Of a DNA stretch of 64,000 nt, positions 1 to 13,312 are shown piece after piece. The stretch lies in contig JAVTVY010025114.1 of assembly GCA_036873755.1 (NCBI GenBank), positions 41,148-105,147 of the forward strand, written 5' to 3'. Each line of letters opens with the position of its first letter. Position 1 is the first letter of the stretch. The notes under the pieces were generated by a model. That model had not been told where the DNA came from and searched no databases. It saw only the letters and a list, made by a program, of their open reading frames with translations. The stretch is from Hanleya hanleyi. Lineage: Eukaryota; Mollusca; Polyplacophora; Lepidopleurida; Hanleyidae. A program made the translations under genes and the position numbers.

Positions 1-690
1 TAACTTCATAAAATATGGGCTGAGACAACTAATTTTTTTTTAGGCATCTAGACTACAACTGGATAAAAAAAAGTTCCCTCATCATCTGGTAGCTGTACCA
101 AACACATTTAATCATATATAACTGGTTCAGGGTTGGAAATAACGATCGGTGATTGGTAATAACCCATCAAAATTGTCCAGCAAAAAAAAAAGAAAAGTGG
201 AATAATACGTCATTGTGTACCATGTGTTGGGTCAGAAAACTGTGTGAATCATGTCCTGTAAATTCTGTCGGCGATAATACAAGTCGGCGTTCCATCTATG
301 AAGTTTGTTATGTCAGCGACAATACAATTTCATTTTCAGTATTTTAATCGGTACCAGAGTGCATAATTTTCTGTTCTCTCGTAATCCTGTTCTCTCAAAC
401 AGGTCGTTGTTGTTGCTACCGAAATAGCTGTAGGCAGACCAGGCGAAAACCACCGTAGCACAGCGATCATTGCCTACTAGAGGGGGGGTCAACGCATTGT
501 CATTTAAAGAACGTAATGCATAATGCATGAACAGCAACACGTGCTCACCGCTCGACGATGTGTGTTGATCTGACAAGTTACGTTATTGGTTAAGTTTAAA
601 AGATATTTAATGTTACGTTAGTCGTGTTTCGCCAACTTCCGTGGAACACTGATGGGTCAAATATGTTGTAGCAGGCATTTACCTGTCATT
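1..690. other. AT-rich non-coding DNA
   Basis: No gene is supported here. Positions 1-130 resemble the stretch near 1,310-1,520 (shared phrases around a 'gggctgag' or 'gggccgag' core followed by 'taattttt'), so this is probably the edge of another copy of that dispersed repeat. Short open frames lack recognisable domains. Confidence 0.5.
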
Positions 691-700
691 AGCCCTGATC

Positions 701-922
701 ATGGCAAGTAATATTCCTAAATGCGAAACTCTAGAGAAGTGGAAATCCGAGTTCAAGTGGTTTGAAATACACGAGAATCGTATATACTGTAAACTTTGTT
801 CGACATGGCAAACAAAGCTTTATATTTCTTGTCGAAACTGTAGCGACGCCTTCATTAATAATAAAGCCAGTGATAACTGGAGGAAAAGTAACGTGATTGA
901 CCACAATCACTTTGACAAATGA
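701..922 (+). pseudogene. Fragment of TTF/BED-type zinc-finger protein (hAT-like)
   Basis: A 73-residue open frame starting MASNIP. It has a Trp-rich start (EKWKSEFKWFEI), a C-x2-C pair in YCKLC, and a C-terminal SNVIDHNHFDK stretch that supplies His residues. This spacing is typical of the N-terminal TTF/BED-like zinc finger in domesticated or active hAT-type transposase proteins, where a short finger is followed by a long RNase H-like catalytic region. No catalytic region follows: the frame stops at 920-922 and downstream DNA is AT-rich. It may be a first exon, but is more likely a relic. Seen: the Cys/His pattern. Inferred: the family. Confidence 0.4.
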
Positions 923-1309
923 CTAATTCACACTTGAATTGAAATACTAGTCAAATTATAGCTGCACAGAAGAATTTTGTAACTTTTCTACACAGTAATG
1001 AATGACAGTACAGTTAAACGGTAATTTGATTTTGGGTGATATTTATTATTCTAAGATTCAGAAATTCAGGTTTAAAGAATGGACTCTACGAGCTCTAAAA
1101 CACACAAAGTTCTTGACTGAAATTGATCAAGAAATCACTCCCCAGAACCTTTCTTAGGCCACTAAATCAATGGTCATTTAAAAAAAAATTCTGCTGGGGG
1201 ACCCTTATCTCAGTCTCTCCAGCCATTGGCCTCGGACGTCTTGGTCGCTACACTCCCTCGTAAATCACTGATCAAATTCAAAACTCTTATTTCCAACCCT
1301 GCTGGTTAC

Positions 1310-1690
1310 ATTCAAGCATAAATCACAAAATCAGAGATAACTGCACCTGAAAAGGGGCATAACTTTGTAAAATAAGGGCCGAGGCGAGTAATTTTATGTT
1401 GGCTTCTAGAATACATGTACAACAATATAAATAAGTTTCCAAAATACTTAGCTATATCGAACACTGTTCTGCAGTTATAGTTGGTTATATTCAAGGATAT
1501 AGGGCAGAAATAGAAAATAATACATCTGCAAAGGGGCATAACACTACCGATAGGACTAGATAAATAAGTGTTCAAAATTTGGTGATTGTGTCTCAAGCGG
1601 TTTTGCCTAAAATGCGAATCCGGACGGACGAACGGACGAACGTACAAGGCGACAACAATAATACGAAGCTGCGCATCTGAAAACCCCTCG
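1310..1690. repeat. Dispersed repeat with GGACGAAC microsatellite tail
   Basis: Non-coding block ending in a short run of 'ggacggacgaac' units and then 'gtacaaggcgacaacaa'. The same ending style (GACG-type microsatellite, 'gtacatgacgacgacaa', then a 'ctcgg' tail) is seen at 2,805-2,880. The two blocks therefore probably share a 3' end and belong to one non-autonomous element family. Confidence 0.45.
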
Positions 1691-1859
1691 GCTCTGGGCG
1701 CCAGCCATTCATAATGTATTCAATTTGAAGCAAGATTTCAGGAACACCAAGCAGTCAAGTGACAAATATACAGATTATGAAATGTCCAATCAGAGAAGTC
1801 GGTATTCATTACATAAGTCTGTTGATGCATCGATGATGTATAACAAATTTTGTCATAGA

Positions 1860-2884
1860 GCATTTGAAAATTATCAGAGATAGAGATCATTAATGATTTC
1901 GCATAAATTAAAGATGGCCGCCCATCCTTCCCACCACTCAGAGAAACTGATGTGGTTATTCATTCCAAGTGTCTTGATACATGGATGCTTATAGTTTCAT
2001 ATAGAACACTGAAATGGTATCAAAGATATACATCATCAAAGATTTTGCATAAATTAAAGATGGCCACCAAGGTTTCCGCCCAATCAGAAACACCAGAACT
2101 GCCATTTATCGTAAGTCTATTGATGCATCGATGATATATGCCAAATTTTACATCGAGCACTCGAACGGTATCAGAGATGGAGATCATTAATGATTTCGCA
2201 TAAATTAAAGATGGCCGCCCATCCTTCCTGCCACTCAGAGGAACTGATGTGGTTATACATTGCAGGTCTCTTGATACATCGATGCTGTATATCAAGTTTC
2301 GTATAGAACACTTGAATGGTATCAAAGATATATATCATTAAAGATTTTGCATAAATTAAAGATGGCCGCCAAGGTTTCCACCGAATCAGGGAAACTGGTT
2401 TGGTCATTCCTTTGAAGTTTCTTGATGCATCGATGATCTATACCAAGTTCACACACGGAACAGTGAAATGGTACCTAAGATACACAAGATTAATGATTTC
2501 GCATAAATTAAATATGGCCGCCAAAGTTTCCAACCAATCAGGTCCAGATTCAATAGGGTTCTGGGTCATGAGCATATGGATGTGCAGTGCAAGTTTGGTG
2601 TGCCTAGGGTAAGTCGCTCTAAAGATATCTTGGTAACGAGAAAGCTGTGATGGTTTCGCATAAATTAAAGATGGCCGCCAAAGTTTCCAACCAATCAGGT
2701 CCAGATTCAATAGGGTTCTGCGTCACGCGCATACGGATGTGCACTGCAAGTTTGGTGTGCCTAGGGTAAGTCGTTCTGAAGATATCTTGGTAACGAGAAA
2801 GGTGTGACGGACGGACGGACAGACGGACAGACGTACATGACGACGACAATACCCTTCGGCCAAATTTTGGCCGAGGGGTAAAAA
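1860..2884. repeat. Array of ~150-bp diverged tandem units with hairpin tail
   Basis: Six diverged units, each holding 'gcataaattaaagatggccgcc' or a close variant split across its core, with 'gatggcc' near 1909, 2057, 2208, 2359, 2511 and 2666, so the period is about 150 bp. The last units are most alike. The array ends in a GACG/GACA microsatellite (2,806-2,832) and a hairpin at 2,852-2,878 (arms CTTCGGCCAAA / TTTGGCCGAGG). Tandem core plus microsatellite plus terminal hairpin suggests a non-autonomous, possibly Helitron-like element. The class is not proven. Confidence 0.55.
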
Positions 2885-5170
2885 CCATTATTCACAAGTA
2901 CAGTAAAATGTATGCCCAATCAGGCCAATAGAAAATGTTATTAACTTTTTGCCAAGTTGCAGTAACTGATGAACAGTTTTTATTTTTTACAGTGTTTTTC
3001 CACCCTCTAAAAATACATGATCCTTAATTTAGAACTCGCAACAGAATGAGATACTCTCAGAAACAAGAAGATGACAAATTACCTGTTTTTACTGGATGGC
3101 TGGTTGTATTGTTGAAGGCCATTTGCTGCACTATCCTTAGCTCATTGTTACTCTCAACTGAATTCTATTTACAAATTACTCAACGATCAACATGAACACA
3201 TTATCAGGCAATCATATCATATTAGTCTATAGAGCTACATGTATCGCCCATCTCCATCTTAGCTATATCTCACAGAAATGTCCAAATAAAAGATTCTCCC
3301 TACAATAAAAGGTTCAAAGCAATTGTTGCCCTTCAGGAAAAATGTTCCTCAGTATTACCCCATCCTAAAACAAACATCCAGAAGCCTTGCACCATCTCTC
3401 CGCTCATTCTTGGAGCATAAACGTAAGAATTATGTAGGATCTACAAGAGCCTGTCATCTTCAGGCCATAGCTCACAGCTGATGGAGTCTGGGAGGTCACA
3501 TTTCTAAAAGACAGCTGTTTTCTGGCTAGACTTGACATGTAAGCTCATCCTAAAATATCCTTCAGGCCACACCAAATTGTTTTCCTGGCACTATAACCTG
3601 AAATTACAGGATGTACATGTACGACAAACAGTTTATAACAGTGGTCCAGTGTAAACATGTACATGTACAGGGTGGACAATGTACATGTACCTGCATTGGT
3701 GACCACAGATTTACTCTTTTTTCATTAATGTTTAATTAACATTCCATCACTGCCAACTGCTCAGTCTTGATCCTGTAGAGATCTTTACTGTGGCATGCAT
3801 ATAAACAAGAGAAATTCAACCAATAGTACAGGACTGGCTTTCCATACAAATTTTGTGTGGCGTACGTTCCACTATCTAGTAGGGGAATCATACTTGGAAT
3901 GAACAATTACTGCAAAATATACAGATTCAAGTAACAAATACAGGCGGATGGATGAATGGATGTACTGGACACTAAGACTGTTTTTTTTTAACTGGTCTTG
4001 AGATACAATGTAATCAGCAAACTAATTTCTACTTTCCCACTTCGTACTTGCCTTGATATATGATATCTGACCCCCTTCAATGATCAAATGACTCATAAAT
4101 AGACATGACACATCACTGCCCTCGAATTCATTTGAATTTTGAAATGTGTCAAAGAGCGTTATGATTGGCTGACCTATATATTGGGCCAACACAAAGTTGC
4201 CATATTTGAAGTAATTAATATTATGACATAGCTACTTGAGGATGATGTCACCCTACACACAATTGGCTTGTAGGTTCTGATTGGTTCGTCTCTTCTTCAT
4301 ACATGTACATGTAGGTGAAATCTACAACATGGCTGACGCTTAGTGTAACGAAGATGGTCTGGATGGGATGTGTCTGATAGGGTACAAGGATGTACAACAG
4401 GGACCAAATTAGCCGTGGCCTATCCCACGACACAAAGACAAAGACAGAGTTAACACTGTTGTACACACTGCCTCCAATGTCTCACCCAGCCTAATTCCGC
4501 CATTCCTGCTAAAGCTGAGGAATTCAACCCCCCAAATTCCCCGTCACTCCCACCCACCAAACAATGTCTGTAATGTCAAAGCCTAGACAATGTCAAGAGC
4601 TGAAACTTCCTGGGAATAAATCCGATCAGCTTTGGGAGACAGGCCTCTCACATGCGGCTCAACTTTCGAGTTGCGACTCGGACAGACAGATCTGAAGAAA
4701 TCACACAAAATGTCCAAGCCTGGGGATAATCTGTATCATTACTGGACCCTTGACCATTGCACAATTTATCACTTGTCCTCGTGCCGGAGGGGAATTCCGT
4801 CCAAATCGCCAAGGATTTCAAATCACATATAAAACTTGCCACTGTTAACACCAAAGGCTGACAATGTGACATCAAAAGTTTGAAATGTTGACGTGACAAA
4901 CATTTCTCCTAAAGCTTATTCTAGCTTATTCTGCCAACATTCTTTTTTATCTGATGACAGGGCACTGTCTGCATGTACGTATATGCTGTCATCTTTGATT
5001 TTCTGGATAACCTGTTCATGGTTATGAGGCAAGTAAAAGTGAAATGTAATTGTTTTTACATTCTTATTTTTAAATATATTGTTTGAATAATGATAAAAAT
5101 GATACACATGATACACATTGGTACCAGCAGAATTCTGATTTGCAAAATGTCATTACTTATCTTTCCTTTA
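2885..5170. other. Non-coding, AT-rich, no gene seen
   Basis: No supported gene. A cluster of ACATGTAC/GTACATGT palindromes lies at 3,608-3,690 and scattered copies recur through the whole window. Open frames here are short and have no recognisable domain. Confidence 0.5.
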
Positions 5171-5256
5171 TTGTGATGTCACGTCAGACCAGTCTTCCAA
5201 AGACTGAACAAGACAAGTATTGATGTCCACCCAAGTGGTCTGATGTGACATCACAA
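5171..5256. repeat. Nested inverted repeat (hairpin)
   Basis: Arms TTGTGATGTCACGTCAGACC (5171-5190) and GGTCTGATGTGACATCACAA (5237-5256) are near-perfect complements. The loop holds a second small hairpin, CAGTCTT / AAGACTG. It could be a tiny MITE or a foldback remnant. No clear target duplication was seen. Confidence 0.6.
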
Positions 5257-6220
5257 ACCAGCGTCAAACAAGGGCAGATAATTAGTGAAAAGTATTTCAT
5301 TTCTGAAATTGGCCAGGCTTGAGAGATCAACTTTGCCCGGAGATACTACTACATACATGCTATTTGGAGACAAATACTTCAAATAAAACTAAATGAAATA
5401 CATGAAGATAGTACAATTCTGACTTTCCTTTATTTCCGACTAGATTTGTCATAAATTAGGCTAATGACGCTTGACTCCCTGTTTTTCAACAGTGATGCAG
5501 GCGGGGTCTTACTTTTCATTATTCATTGAAACAAATTCGAGCCAACATCATTTGGCCGCCATGTTTGAATAAATGAGTTACCTCCCCTGAAAGGGTTTTC
5601 CAGAGAAGCATATTATTTTCATCAGTCTTGCCATTTCCATCATCAGATTTGATGTGTCTTCAAGGTTGTTGAATGAAATGGGGTTGGCTTATAAATTTTA
5701 CTGATTTCGACATGTTGAAAGTGAGAAATTGCGCCTTGAATGTGCATCAAAGTCGGAAAACCAGCGAATAATGAAAATATTTGAAAATAATGAAAAGAAC
5801 GAGTGGTAGTTAAAATGACATGCGGGCGGCTGACGAGAAACAAGGAATCAATTGTGGACGGCCTTAAGCAAATTGCATAATTCAATAAAACTGCTTACAT
5901 GCATAGTTATTTTCTTGTGAAATATTCATGCGAGGCTACATGTACATGTATGCCTACATATGCCCTTTTCATGGGGTGCTACAGAATTAATTTTGAACTT
6001 TAATAGCGGTACCACTGGTTTTGGCATCAATGGGGAATTGAATAATTGTCACTTAAAATCATTTGAATCAAAAACTTGAAAATATAAATCTGACAATTTT
6101 GATGGCTGCCATTTATTCTTCATTTTTCTCCCCTCACACTTGAAGTGCCTTGGTCCGGCCATCAACAATGAACATCTGCAAGTTTCGAGTCTATCACCTA
6201 ATTCAGCATCCTCGCAAGCC
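5257..6220. other. Non-coding, no gene seen
   Basis: AT-rich sequence with no supported coding region or RNA gene. A short ACATGTACATGTA palindrome lies at about 5,938-5,950. Confidence 0.45.
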
Positions 6221-6224
6221 AGTG

Positions 6225-6590
6225 CATCGGCCGATTTGTTAGGATCGATACACTGGATTAGTTAGTTACCGTACCAGTTCTGGATATAAATAGATCAAGG
6301 GGTTTCCTCTAAATCAAACCAATCAGTGAACATGCCAAGCTAGCTGATTACGCCAATCCGATGCGAGGTACGAGATGTGACAGGTTTGAATTTCCAAACT
6401 GCTTTGATGTTGGGATGAAATCGACATCGGAAGTGAAAGCAAAAACCGCAGGCTTTGTATACTGATATGCTAAATGAAAAAAGCCGGCATGGGGGATCAA
6501 ATGTACCAGATTGTACATGTATAATAGAGGCAGCGTCTCAAGAACTCATTCGAATCACCAAAAATGTTCAGATAAACCCTCGGCGAGGAT
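6225..6590 (-). repeat. Dispersed repeat D1, copy A
   Basis: Reverse-complement homologue of 29,305-29,640. Shared phrases include 'gattcgaatgagttct', 'aatctggtacattt', 'gatgtcgatttca', 'taatcagctagctt', 'cttgatctatttatatcca' and 'ccagtgtatcgat', in the same order. The copy at 29.3 kb sits inside a Polinton gene relic, which shows that this family is mobile. No open reading frame or obvious terminal repeats were seen. Confidence 0.7.
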
Positions 6591-8895
6591 TTAGGATTTA
6601 GGCTTATCTGCGAGGAAAAGTAGGTAAATGCTATTTTATTTCACATCAATTATTATTCACTAATTTATCGTGCAGGTTTTGCGAAGAAAATATTTTTTTT
6701 GCCTTTTTTGAAAATGACGTTATATCATCATGGTGGCCATCTTGGATTTGTTTAGTAGAAGAGCTTGACCAAAAGATATAGTGTGGTAAGTTTCAGAACT
6801 CTAGATTTAGGGATAGCAAAAATATATAGGGGGCACTTTCTGCCTCTTCCCAGACTGCGGAACACCACAAATCACCCAGGCCAGATCGGGATCATCCATT
6901 TACAGGCTTAACAGACCTGGCTCAATTGGACATGCCGACTTGCGGGAACACATGCAAATGCAATGACCCAGGTCTGATGGCAAATGTACGAGAACAATTT
7001 GACTAAATTCTTGGGCCTAGAAGATCTATCTGAACAGATACAGCAGATACAAAAGCAGTTCATTGATATGAAACTAGGGAATTTCTAGACAAATATTTTC
7101 AAAATATCCCATCTTGTTGGAAAGCTAAGTGTATCGACTTATACATGTACACAATGAAATATATTCACTTAACTCGTGTTCATAACAGTGTTGATAACAG
7201 TTTGCAAATGGTCAAAACTATGGTGGGACAGATGGAGTCCAGCAGCGAAAATAACATGCATGTACCAGTAACCCTTTTTTAATGCATACTAATTATAGGT
7301 GCCACCTAAAAATGGAATTTATACAGACATTCCCAACTTATTTAGTTCTGAAACTTACCTTTCTATGACCAATCATTATTTTCCGGTAAATACAGAATCA
7401 CCACCACACGAACAATGGTACGTACCAGAACAGGTCACATGTTCATACCAGGCCAGCCAATCATGCTGGAGGATTGCTAGGAGAGTCTATATACCCAGCT
7501 GACCAAAGCAAACAAGCTAGGGGTGGAAATTTGTGAGGTTTTCTCCCTTGCTGTTTTTGTAAGTAAACTGTTTTTTTATAAAGAGAGACACACTGCCCAT
7601 GCTGCCCAGGGCTTATCACTGGGTCCATGTCAAAATATTTACCCACTTAAGAACACAGTGTGCACAAGAGAGTATCCAATATGGCAAGTCCAGATAAAAG
7701 AATTTAGCACCATTTGAAGTGTATATATGACCAGTATATCCTGGAGACTAGAATGAGGTCAGTGGTGTAAAGGTATGCATTCACAGACACACCCCACTGT
7801 TTACATGTAAATTGAAAATGTTAACCCTGCAAAATTGTCCTACATGGATACTGTATCAAGTGCTATTGACCTACAAAGTTGAATTGTCTACAGGTATATT
7901 TTTAGGTTGAACTGTGAAAAATCACTTAACATATTTATTTTGCAGTGTAAAATTCACTAAAACCTATACATTTGCACAAAAATTTCTCAACGAATTCATT
8001 ATTTATATGAAAAATATTGAAAAAATCTAATGAATTTTCAATCTCTACCCATCATTGCCCTGCTGTGTAGAAACCTTTAACATCGCAATGCAACGTTATT
8101 ATACAGGGCTGATACATGTATGTCAACCCTCAAATTTGCAATGGACAAAATGTCGACATGATCGACCCAAGGTTAACAATGCAATGTACATAATATCGAC
8201 ATGAACCGTCGATAATTAATATCGCAATGTCTGCTAGAAAGGTTCCAAGTTACATGTTTTTAAAGATGGAGGTATGAAAAAAAAAGAGAGCAGCTAATCT
8301 AGACAATTGAGTAGTGCCAGTGGTACAGCTTTGCGTCATTTCAAAAGGTGCGCATCAATGTGTTTTCTCACAAAATTTACTGTCAGGAGTTAGCTGCCAT
8401 GTCAGCAAAAGTTATCTTCCCGAATCTAAAACTCTGACCAGTGAAAACTCTAGGACTTTGGTGAAAACGTTCTGTCATGGGTGGCAGAAATGCTGAGCTG
8501 TCTGTAGAAATAGCTGGTGAAGCAAAAGCTATTCGACTATTCTGACAATACCGCAGTTTCCGAACTAATGTGTCTGGAAAATTCTTCCATTTTTTCTTCA
8601 GAGAAGTCCCACTATGTCAGGACTTCAGGCTGAATGTTTTTGACATGGAAGCACAGCCATGCAAAGTATGACCAATACTGAAGAATATACTGATATACTA
8701 GAATGGTTTCTGGATGTTGAGTGTTCAATTATTCCATTGCCATATAAATCACTCAAGTAAAAAGGATATCACAATGATAGGATATGTCGGTCTCCATTGA
8801 CTTGCGTAAGAAAAAGTTTTTGTTTTATTTTTGCCTTACTTCTAAATTTAGGGATCAAATGTTAGTAGAATTTTACTAATTAGGCTGACCAAAAT
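6591..8895. other. Non-coding, no gene seen
   Basis: AT-rich DNA. Open frames at 7,299-7,717 and 8,314-8,496 are short and lack domain signals. I see no RNA gene. Confidence 0.45.
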
Positions 8896-8896
8896 T

Positions 8897-8965
8897 AATG
8901 AGTGAGTGAGTGAATAGGATTTAACGTCGCTTTCAACATTATTTCAGTCATATCGAGACAAACCA
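8897..8965 (+). repeat. SINE-like fragment (GAGTGAGTGA head)
   Basis: The phrase 'gagtgagtgagtgaat' followed by 'ttaacgtcgctttcaacat' and 'ttcagtcat' recurs in related form at about 27,838-27,890 (ttaacgtcgctttcaatcat, attccagtcat) and 35,629-35,660. GAGTGAGTGA-headed short retroposons are common in molluscan genomes. The assignment to that group is from recollection and pattern only. Confidence 0.45.
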
Positions 8966-9194
8966 AATAATCACCTTCAAAGAAGAAATCTTTGAAGCAG
9001 CTAGCATAGAACTAGACACCCTCCATTCACCCTACATAAAACACTGAGGACAGCAGACAAGACACAGACAGAACGCTTACATGGTGCAATAAATGCAAGT
9101 GATATTACAGTGCTAGACATCACATTATCAAGTTCCTGTTGTTTCTCAGCAAAATGCATTGACCAAAATTAAATACATGTAGCCTTGTAGGATG

Positions 9195-9625
9195 TAAGGG
9201 CTAATGTTTTTCCACAGCAATCCGGGAATCCGATTCCCGTCAGCACTTCCGCAAAATAATTTGCGGGAATCCAACAGATTCCCGTAAAATATTAGTAATC
9301 TGTATAGAATTATGATAGCATTGGATTCCCGTGCAGGGCTTCGTGTTCAGAATTAGTGCGCGAGCTAAAAATAGCTCACGTCAAAATATTTAGGAGAGGG
9401 TATTTAAAAGTCAGGCGAGTGATTGCAATATAATACAATATAAAATGTGACAGTTTACGTGAGCTAAAATCACTCTCGTGACATGAATTTACGCGAGTGT
9501 TTGCGTGCAGGTGAGCTATCACTCGCGCTAAACACGAAGCCCTGCCGTGGATTCCCATAGAGCTGGGTTGGGAGAATCTATTTGAATTCCCATGAGTTTT
9601 GACAAAAAACAAGGCCTGGATATTA
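9195..9625 (+). repeat. Dispersed repeat D2, copy A, split by a MITE
   Basis: Homologous to 11,485-11,755: both have 'cagcaatcc', 'gattcccgt' or 'gattctcgt' cores, 'aatctgtatagat' and the ending 'gggagaatct ... attcccat ... aacaaggcctgg' style tail. In this copy the repeat is interrupted at 9,335-9,543 by a MITE. It contains repeated GGGAATCC/GATTCCCG complementary motifs, so the transcript could fold. Confidence 0.6.
9335..9543. mobile_element. MITE with AGGGCTTCGTGTT termini, copy A
   Basis: Terminal inverted repeats AGGGCTTCGTGTT (9335) and AACACGAAGCCCT (ending 9543), with internal complementary blocks (GTGAGCTA / TAGCTCAC, GCGAGTG / CACTCGC). It interrupts repeat D2, so its boundaries are confirmed by comparison with the uninterrupted copy at 11.5-11.7 kb. 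Another copy is at 21,779-21,994. No coding capacity; non-autonomous. Confidence 0.75.
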
Positions 9626-11480
9626 TACAGAATGATTGGATTATTATAAGATTTACCTTAATAACAAGTGTTATTCATCCCATCTCCTTTGTCTAGGTCT
9701 CTTGAGCTGTACATGTACCAGTTGGTCGGAACTGATTGAATTCCAACTAATCTTACTATCTACAGATTAGAAAGCACATTGCAAGCCAGACAAACTGGTG
9801 TACATCATAATAGGTAAACTACATGTATGCTGGCCTATATATTGGCGCAATGTGGCTGAATGCTTACAAGACCATGGGAAACACCTGCCCATACAAAACA
9901 GAATCTATGTAGAGCTTATACATCTGTACAGCTGATCTTGTGGTGTATGTATCAAGCCATACAAATGTTCATATACACACAGGTAATGCAGATATTTCAA
10001 ATGAAATTATGCTGAAAAGTTAAATTTTGGGCCTATTCTGAACAGACACTAGTGCATTCAATATTACCAGAAGTTCTGCAAATCCGGAAACAATGAGAGC
10101 GCCATCGTCTATATAGACCTGTATAAATTTACGAATCCCAAACGGAGGTGATATTGTACTATTGCATTGTGGGTAGTCTGGATACCCAAGGTATGAAGGC
10201 CCTGTGGAGCTCCCAGGATTAACCTGGAATGTCGTCGTGCACATCCAAGGTCATGGTAAGAATAGGCCTTAACTCCTCAGACAGCTTGTCGCAAGAGGTG
10301 ACTAACTGGGCCGCACATGGTGTTCCAGGATGTGAAGAGAAATAGGTCCCCACCCATGGGGTTCTCTAGTGTAAAAAGGAATAAGACCCTATGCCGGGAT
10401 ATGAAATATAGTTGAAAGTGACATTAAGTCATATTCACTTAATCACCCACCCCCAATCCATGTTGTGCTCCATAGATCATCATTTACTAATATCCCAATG
10501 ATGGAGAGCATTTGATTTATTGCATCAATTTGAAAAAATCCTACTCGATCGACAGATGGTTCTAGTAAATCAAGTATTTAAAATGACGGCTTCCTGAAAA
10601 CAACACTTCAGCTAACCTCTATCAAAATCTCCGTTCACACTTCACATTCGAGGAGTGAACGGAGAAGCGGTCTTCTGTTTGAAAATGACCTAGTTATCGG
10701 TAACTTTTGATATTACATTCATGAAGCCCCGATCATGAGCGCCATGCCATGAAAACGATGAGAAAGCATCTCTACAACAAAGGGGATGAGATACCATACT
10801 GTAATATATATTATTTATAAAAGTTAGTGGTGTAGCACAAGCAAGTATATTTTATCAAAAGCCATAAAAATGACCAGAACACATGTCCAGTGGTTGGAAG
10901 ACCTAGACAGTAGTATACACATCATGCGTAAAAAGGTTATATATTTTGTATTTTCCTTTTCAAGTGAGCTCAACACCTACATAAATACAATTATAGAAAA
11001 GCTCATCTGGAACATTTGAAAGAAGCTGAGGATGGGTATGGCACCACTACTGGGCATGTAAACACAGCCAGCAGCTTAAAATAGAGATCTAATAGACAGG
11101 CCAGCTGATTACAGACAAGATAGAGACAGACTCCAGGCTCCAGTTACACTATCTATCTCATTATAGACACTGACCTTAAACAGGTCCAGTAAGAAATTAG
11201 GATGTGAACCCCCAATAGAATCTTTAGTTTTCCAATAAATCCAAGGTCTGTATTCTGGTTTTCTTTGGCGGAGATGTCCAACTTATCTCCCACATGTTCA
11301 AACTTTCTCATACATCTACAAATGTATGTACCTTTACTCACATTCCTAGAAGGTCCCACTCCATCACTTTTGGTTTAGGGCCCAGTGAAGATGAAGTGGA
11401 GAAAAGTGATGATAAGAGAATGTATTAGGAACTCATGGATGTTATTGAGGTGTTATGGAAAGTGGGCCCTATGGATACAG
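9626..11480. other. Non-coding, no gene seen
   Basis: No supported gene. The longer open frames (10,020-10,244 and 11,153-11,359, both minus strand) carry no recognisable domains. Confidence 0.45.
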
Positions 11481-11484
11481 GACT

Positions 11485-11755
11485 TGTTTTTCCACCGGAA
11501 TGCAAGAATCAGTGCCCCATCAGCACTCCCACAAAATACTTCACAGCAATCCAGGAGATTCTCCCACAAAATACTTCACAGCAATCCAGGAGATTCTCCC
11601 ACAAAATACTTCACAGCAATCCAGGAGATTCTCGTAAAATTTTAGCAATCTGTATAGATTGGAAATGATGGTTTTGGATTGCCGTGCATTCTCGCAGAGT
11701 TAGATTGGGAGAATCTGTTTAGATTCCCATAATTTTCAATGAAAAGCAAGGCCTG
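11485..11755 (+). repeat. Dispersed repeat D2, copy B, with internal triplication
   Basis: Uninterrupted homologue of 9,195-9,625. Inside it, a ~37-bp unit beginning 'ccacaaaatacttcacag' and ending 'caggagattct' is tandemly repeated three times (about 11,528-11,637). The triplication is absent from copy A and is therefore a local expansion. Confidence 0.65.
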
Positions 11756-12289
11756 GGATATGATGAAGTAGCCATACATGTATTCATAAACTTAAACAGG
11801 TACCCAAATTTCAGAAAATGACAGAAAACATCCAAATTACAGATTTTGTGTTTTAACATATTGTTAAAATCTACATTCTTTGGCAAGTTTAGGGGTTGAA
11901 AGTCTTAAAACCTTTCTTATTTTAAGGGTTTCTTTATAATTTTGTGCATATTTACTTTGTTATATTATATTTTCAATGTTTCATCCCAAATATGAAGGTG
12001 CTGTTGGTACCCAAATTTGAAATCTGTACTTGGCTTCGGTGTTTGATTATATTTAATACTACGATTTAGAAAGTCATTAAATATTCTCAGGATAGCATTT
12101 TCTTGATTTGTGGTAGAGATGGACGTGGCTCATGCGCAGAATCGCTCAATTTTAGTTGAGTGATCAATCACTCTCACTCATTCTCCTAACTTGTATTGGG
12201 GACTGCAGATCTATATTGGCAAAATTGAGTGATCACTAACACTCACACCCACTTTCCCAACTCTTCTGAATTTGTGAACATGCAGACAG

Positions 12290-13312
12290 AACACTAATGC
12301 TGTCGAGAGACAGAGCACTTGCTTGTTGAGACCAACAGAGCACTTACTGGGTGAGAGAGACAGAGCACTTGCTGGATGAGAGGAATAGAGCACTTGCTGG
12401 ATGAGAGCGACAGAACACTTGCTTGTTGAGACCAATAGAGCACTTGCTGGATGAGAGAGACAGAGCACTTGCTGGACAAGAGAGATAGAGAATTTGCTTG
12501 TGGAGGCCAATAGAGCACTTGCTGGATGAGACAGACAGGGCACTTGCTGGATGAGAGGGACAGAGCACTTGCTGAATGAGAGAGACCACTTGCTGGATGA
12601 GAGAGACAGAGATCACTTGCTGGATGACAGCGATAGAGCACTTGCTCAGCTGGATGAGAGAGAGAGCACTTGCTGGACAACAGAGACAACACTTGCTGAA
12701 TGAGAGAGACAGAGAACTTGCTGGACAACAGAGACAGCACTTGCTGGACGAGAGAGAGAGAGCACTTCCTGGACAAGAGAGACAGCACTTGCTGGACGAG
12801 AAGAGAGAGAGCATTCCCTGGACAACAGAGACAGTACTTGCTGCACGAGAGAGAGAGAGCACTTCCTGGACAACAGAGACAGCACTTGCTGGACGAGAGA
12901 GAGAGAGCACTTCCTGGACAACAGAGACAGCACTTGCTGGACGAGAGAGAGAGAGAGCACTTCCTGGACAACAGAGACAGCACTTGCTCGACAACAGAGA
13001 CAGCACTTGCTGGACGAGAGAGAGCACTTCCTGGACAAGAGAGACAGCACTTGCTGGACGAGAGAGAGAGAGTACTTCCGGGACAACAGAGACAGCACTT
13101 GCTGGATGAGAGACAGCACTTGCTGGACGAGAGCGACGGATCTACCACTTGTTGGACAAGAGTGACAGAGCACTTTCTGGATGAGAGAGACAGAGTGCTT
13201 TCTGGATGAGAGAGACAGAACACTTACTGAATGAGAGAGACAAAGCATTTGATGGACAAGAGCGACAGAGCACTTGCTGGACTAGAGAAACCCAGCACTT
13301 GCTAAATGGGTG
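12290..13312. repeat. Purine-rich minisatellite, ~24-bp units
   Basis: About 1 kb of units related to 'gagcacttgctggatgagag' plus 'agaca'. In the centre the units alternate between a 'ggacgagagagagagagc' type and a 'ggacaacagagacagc' type, forming higher-order ~48-bp dimers. The array is open in several frames on both strands, which is a by-product of the repeat and not evidence of a protein. Confidence 0.85.

Noticed and set aside
12294..13248. Long Ser/Leu/Cys-rich and Arg/Glu-rich open frames on both strands
   Set aside because: They are produced by a ~24-bp minisatellite that happens to lack stops; no domain and no start or promoter signal.
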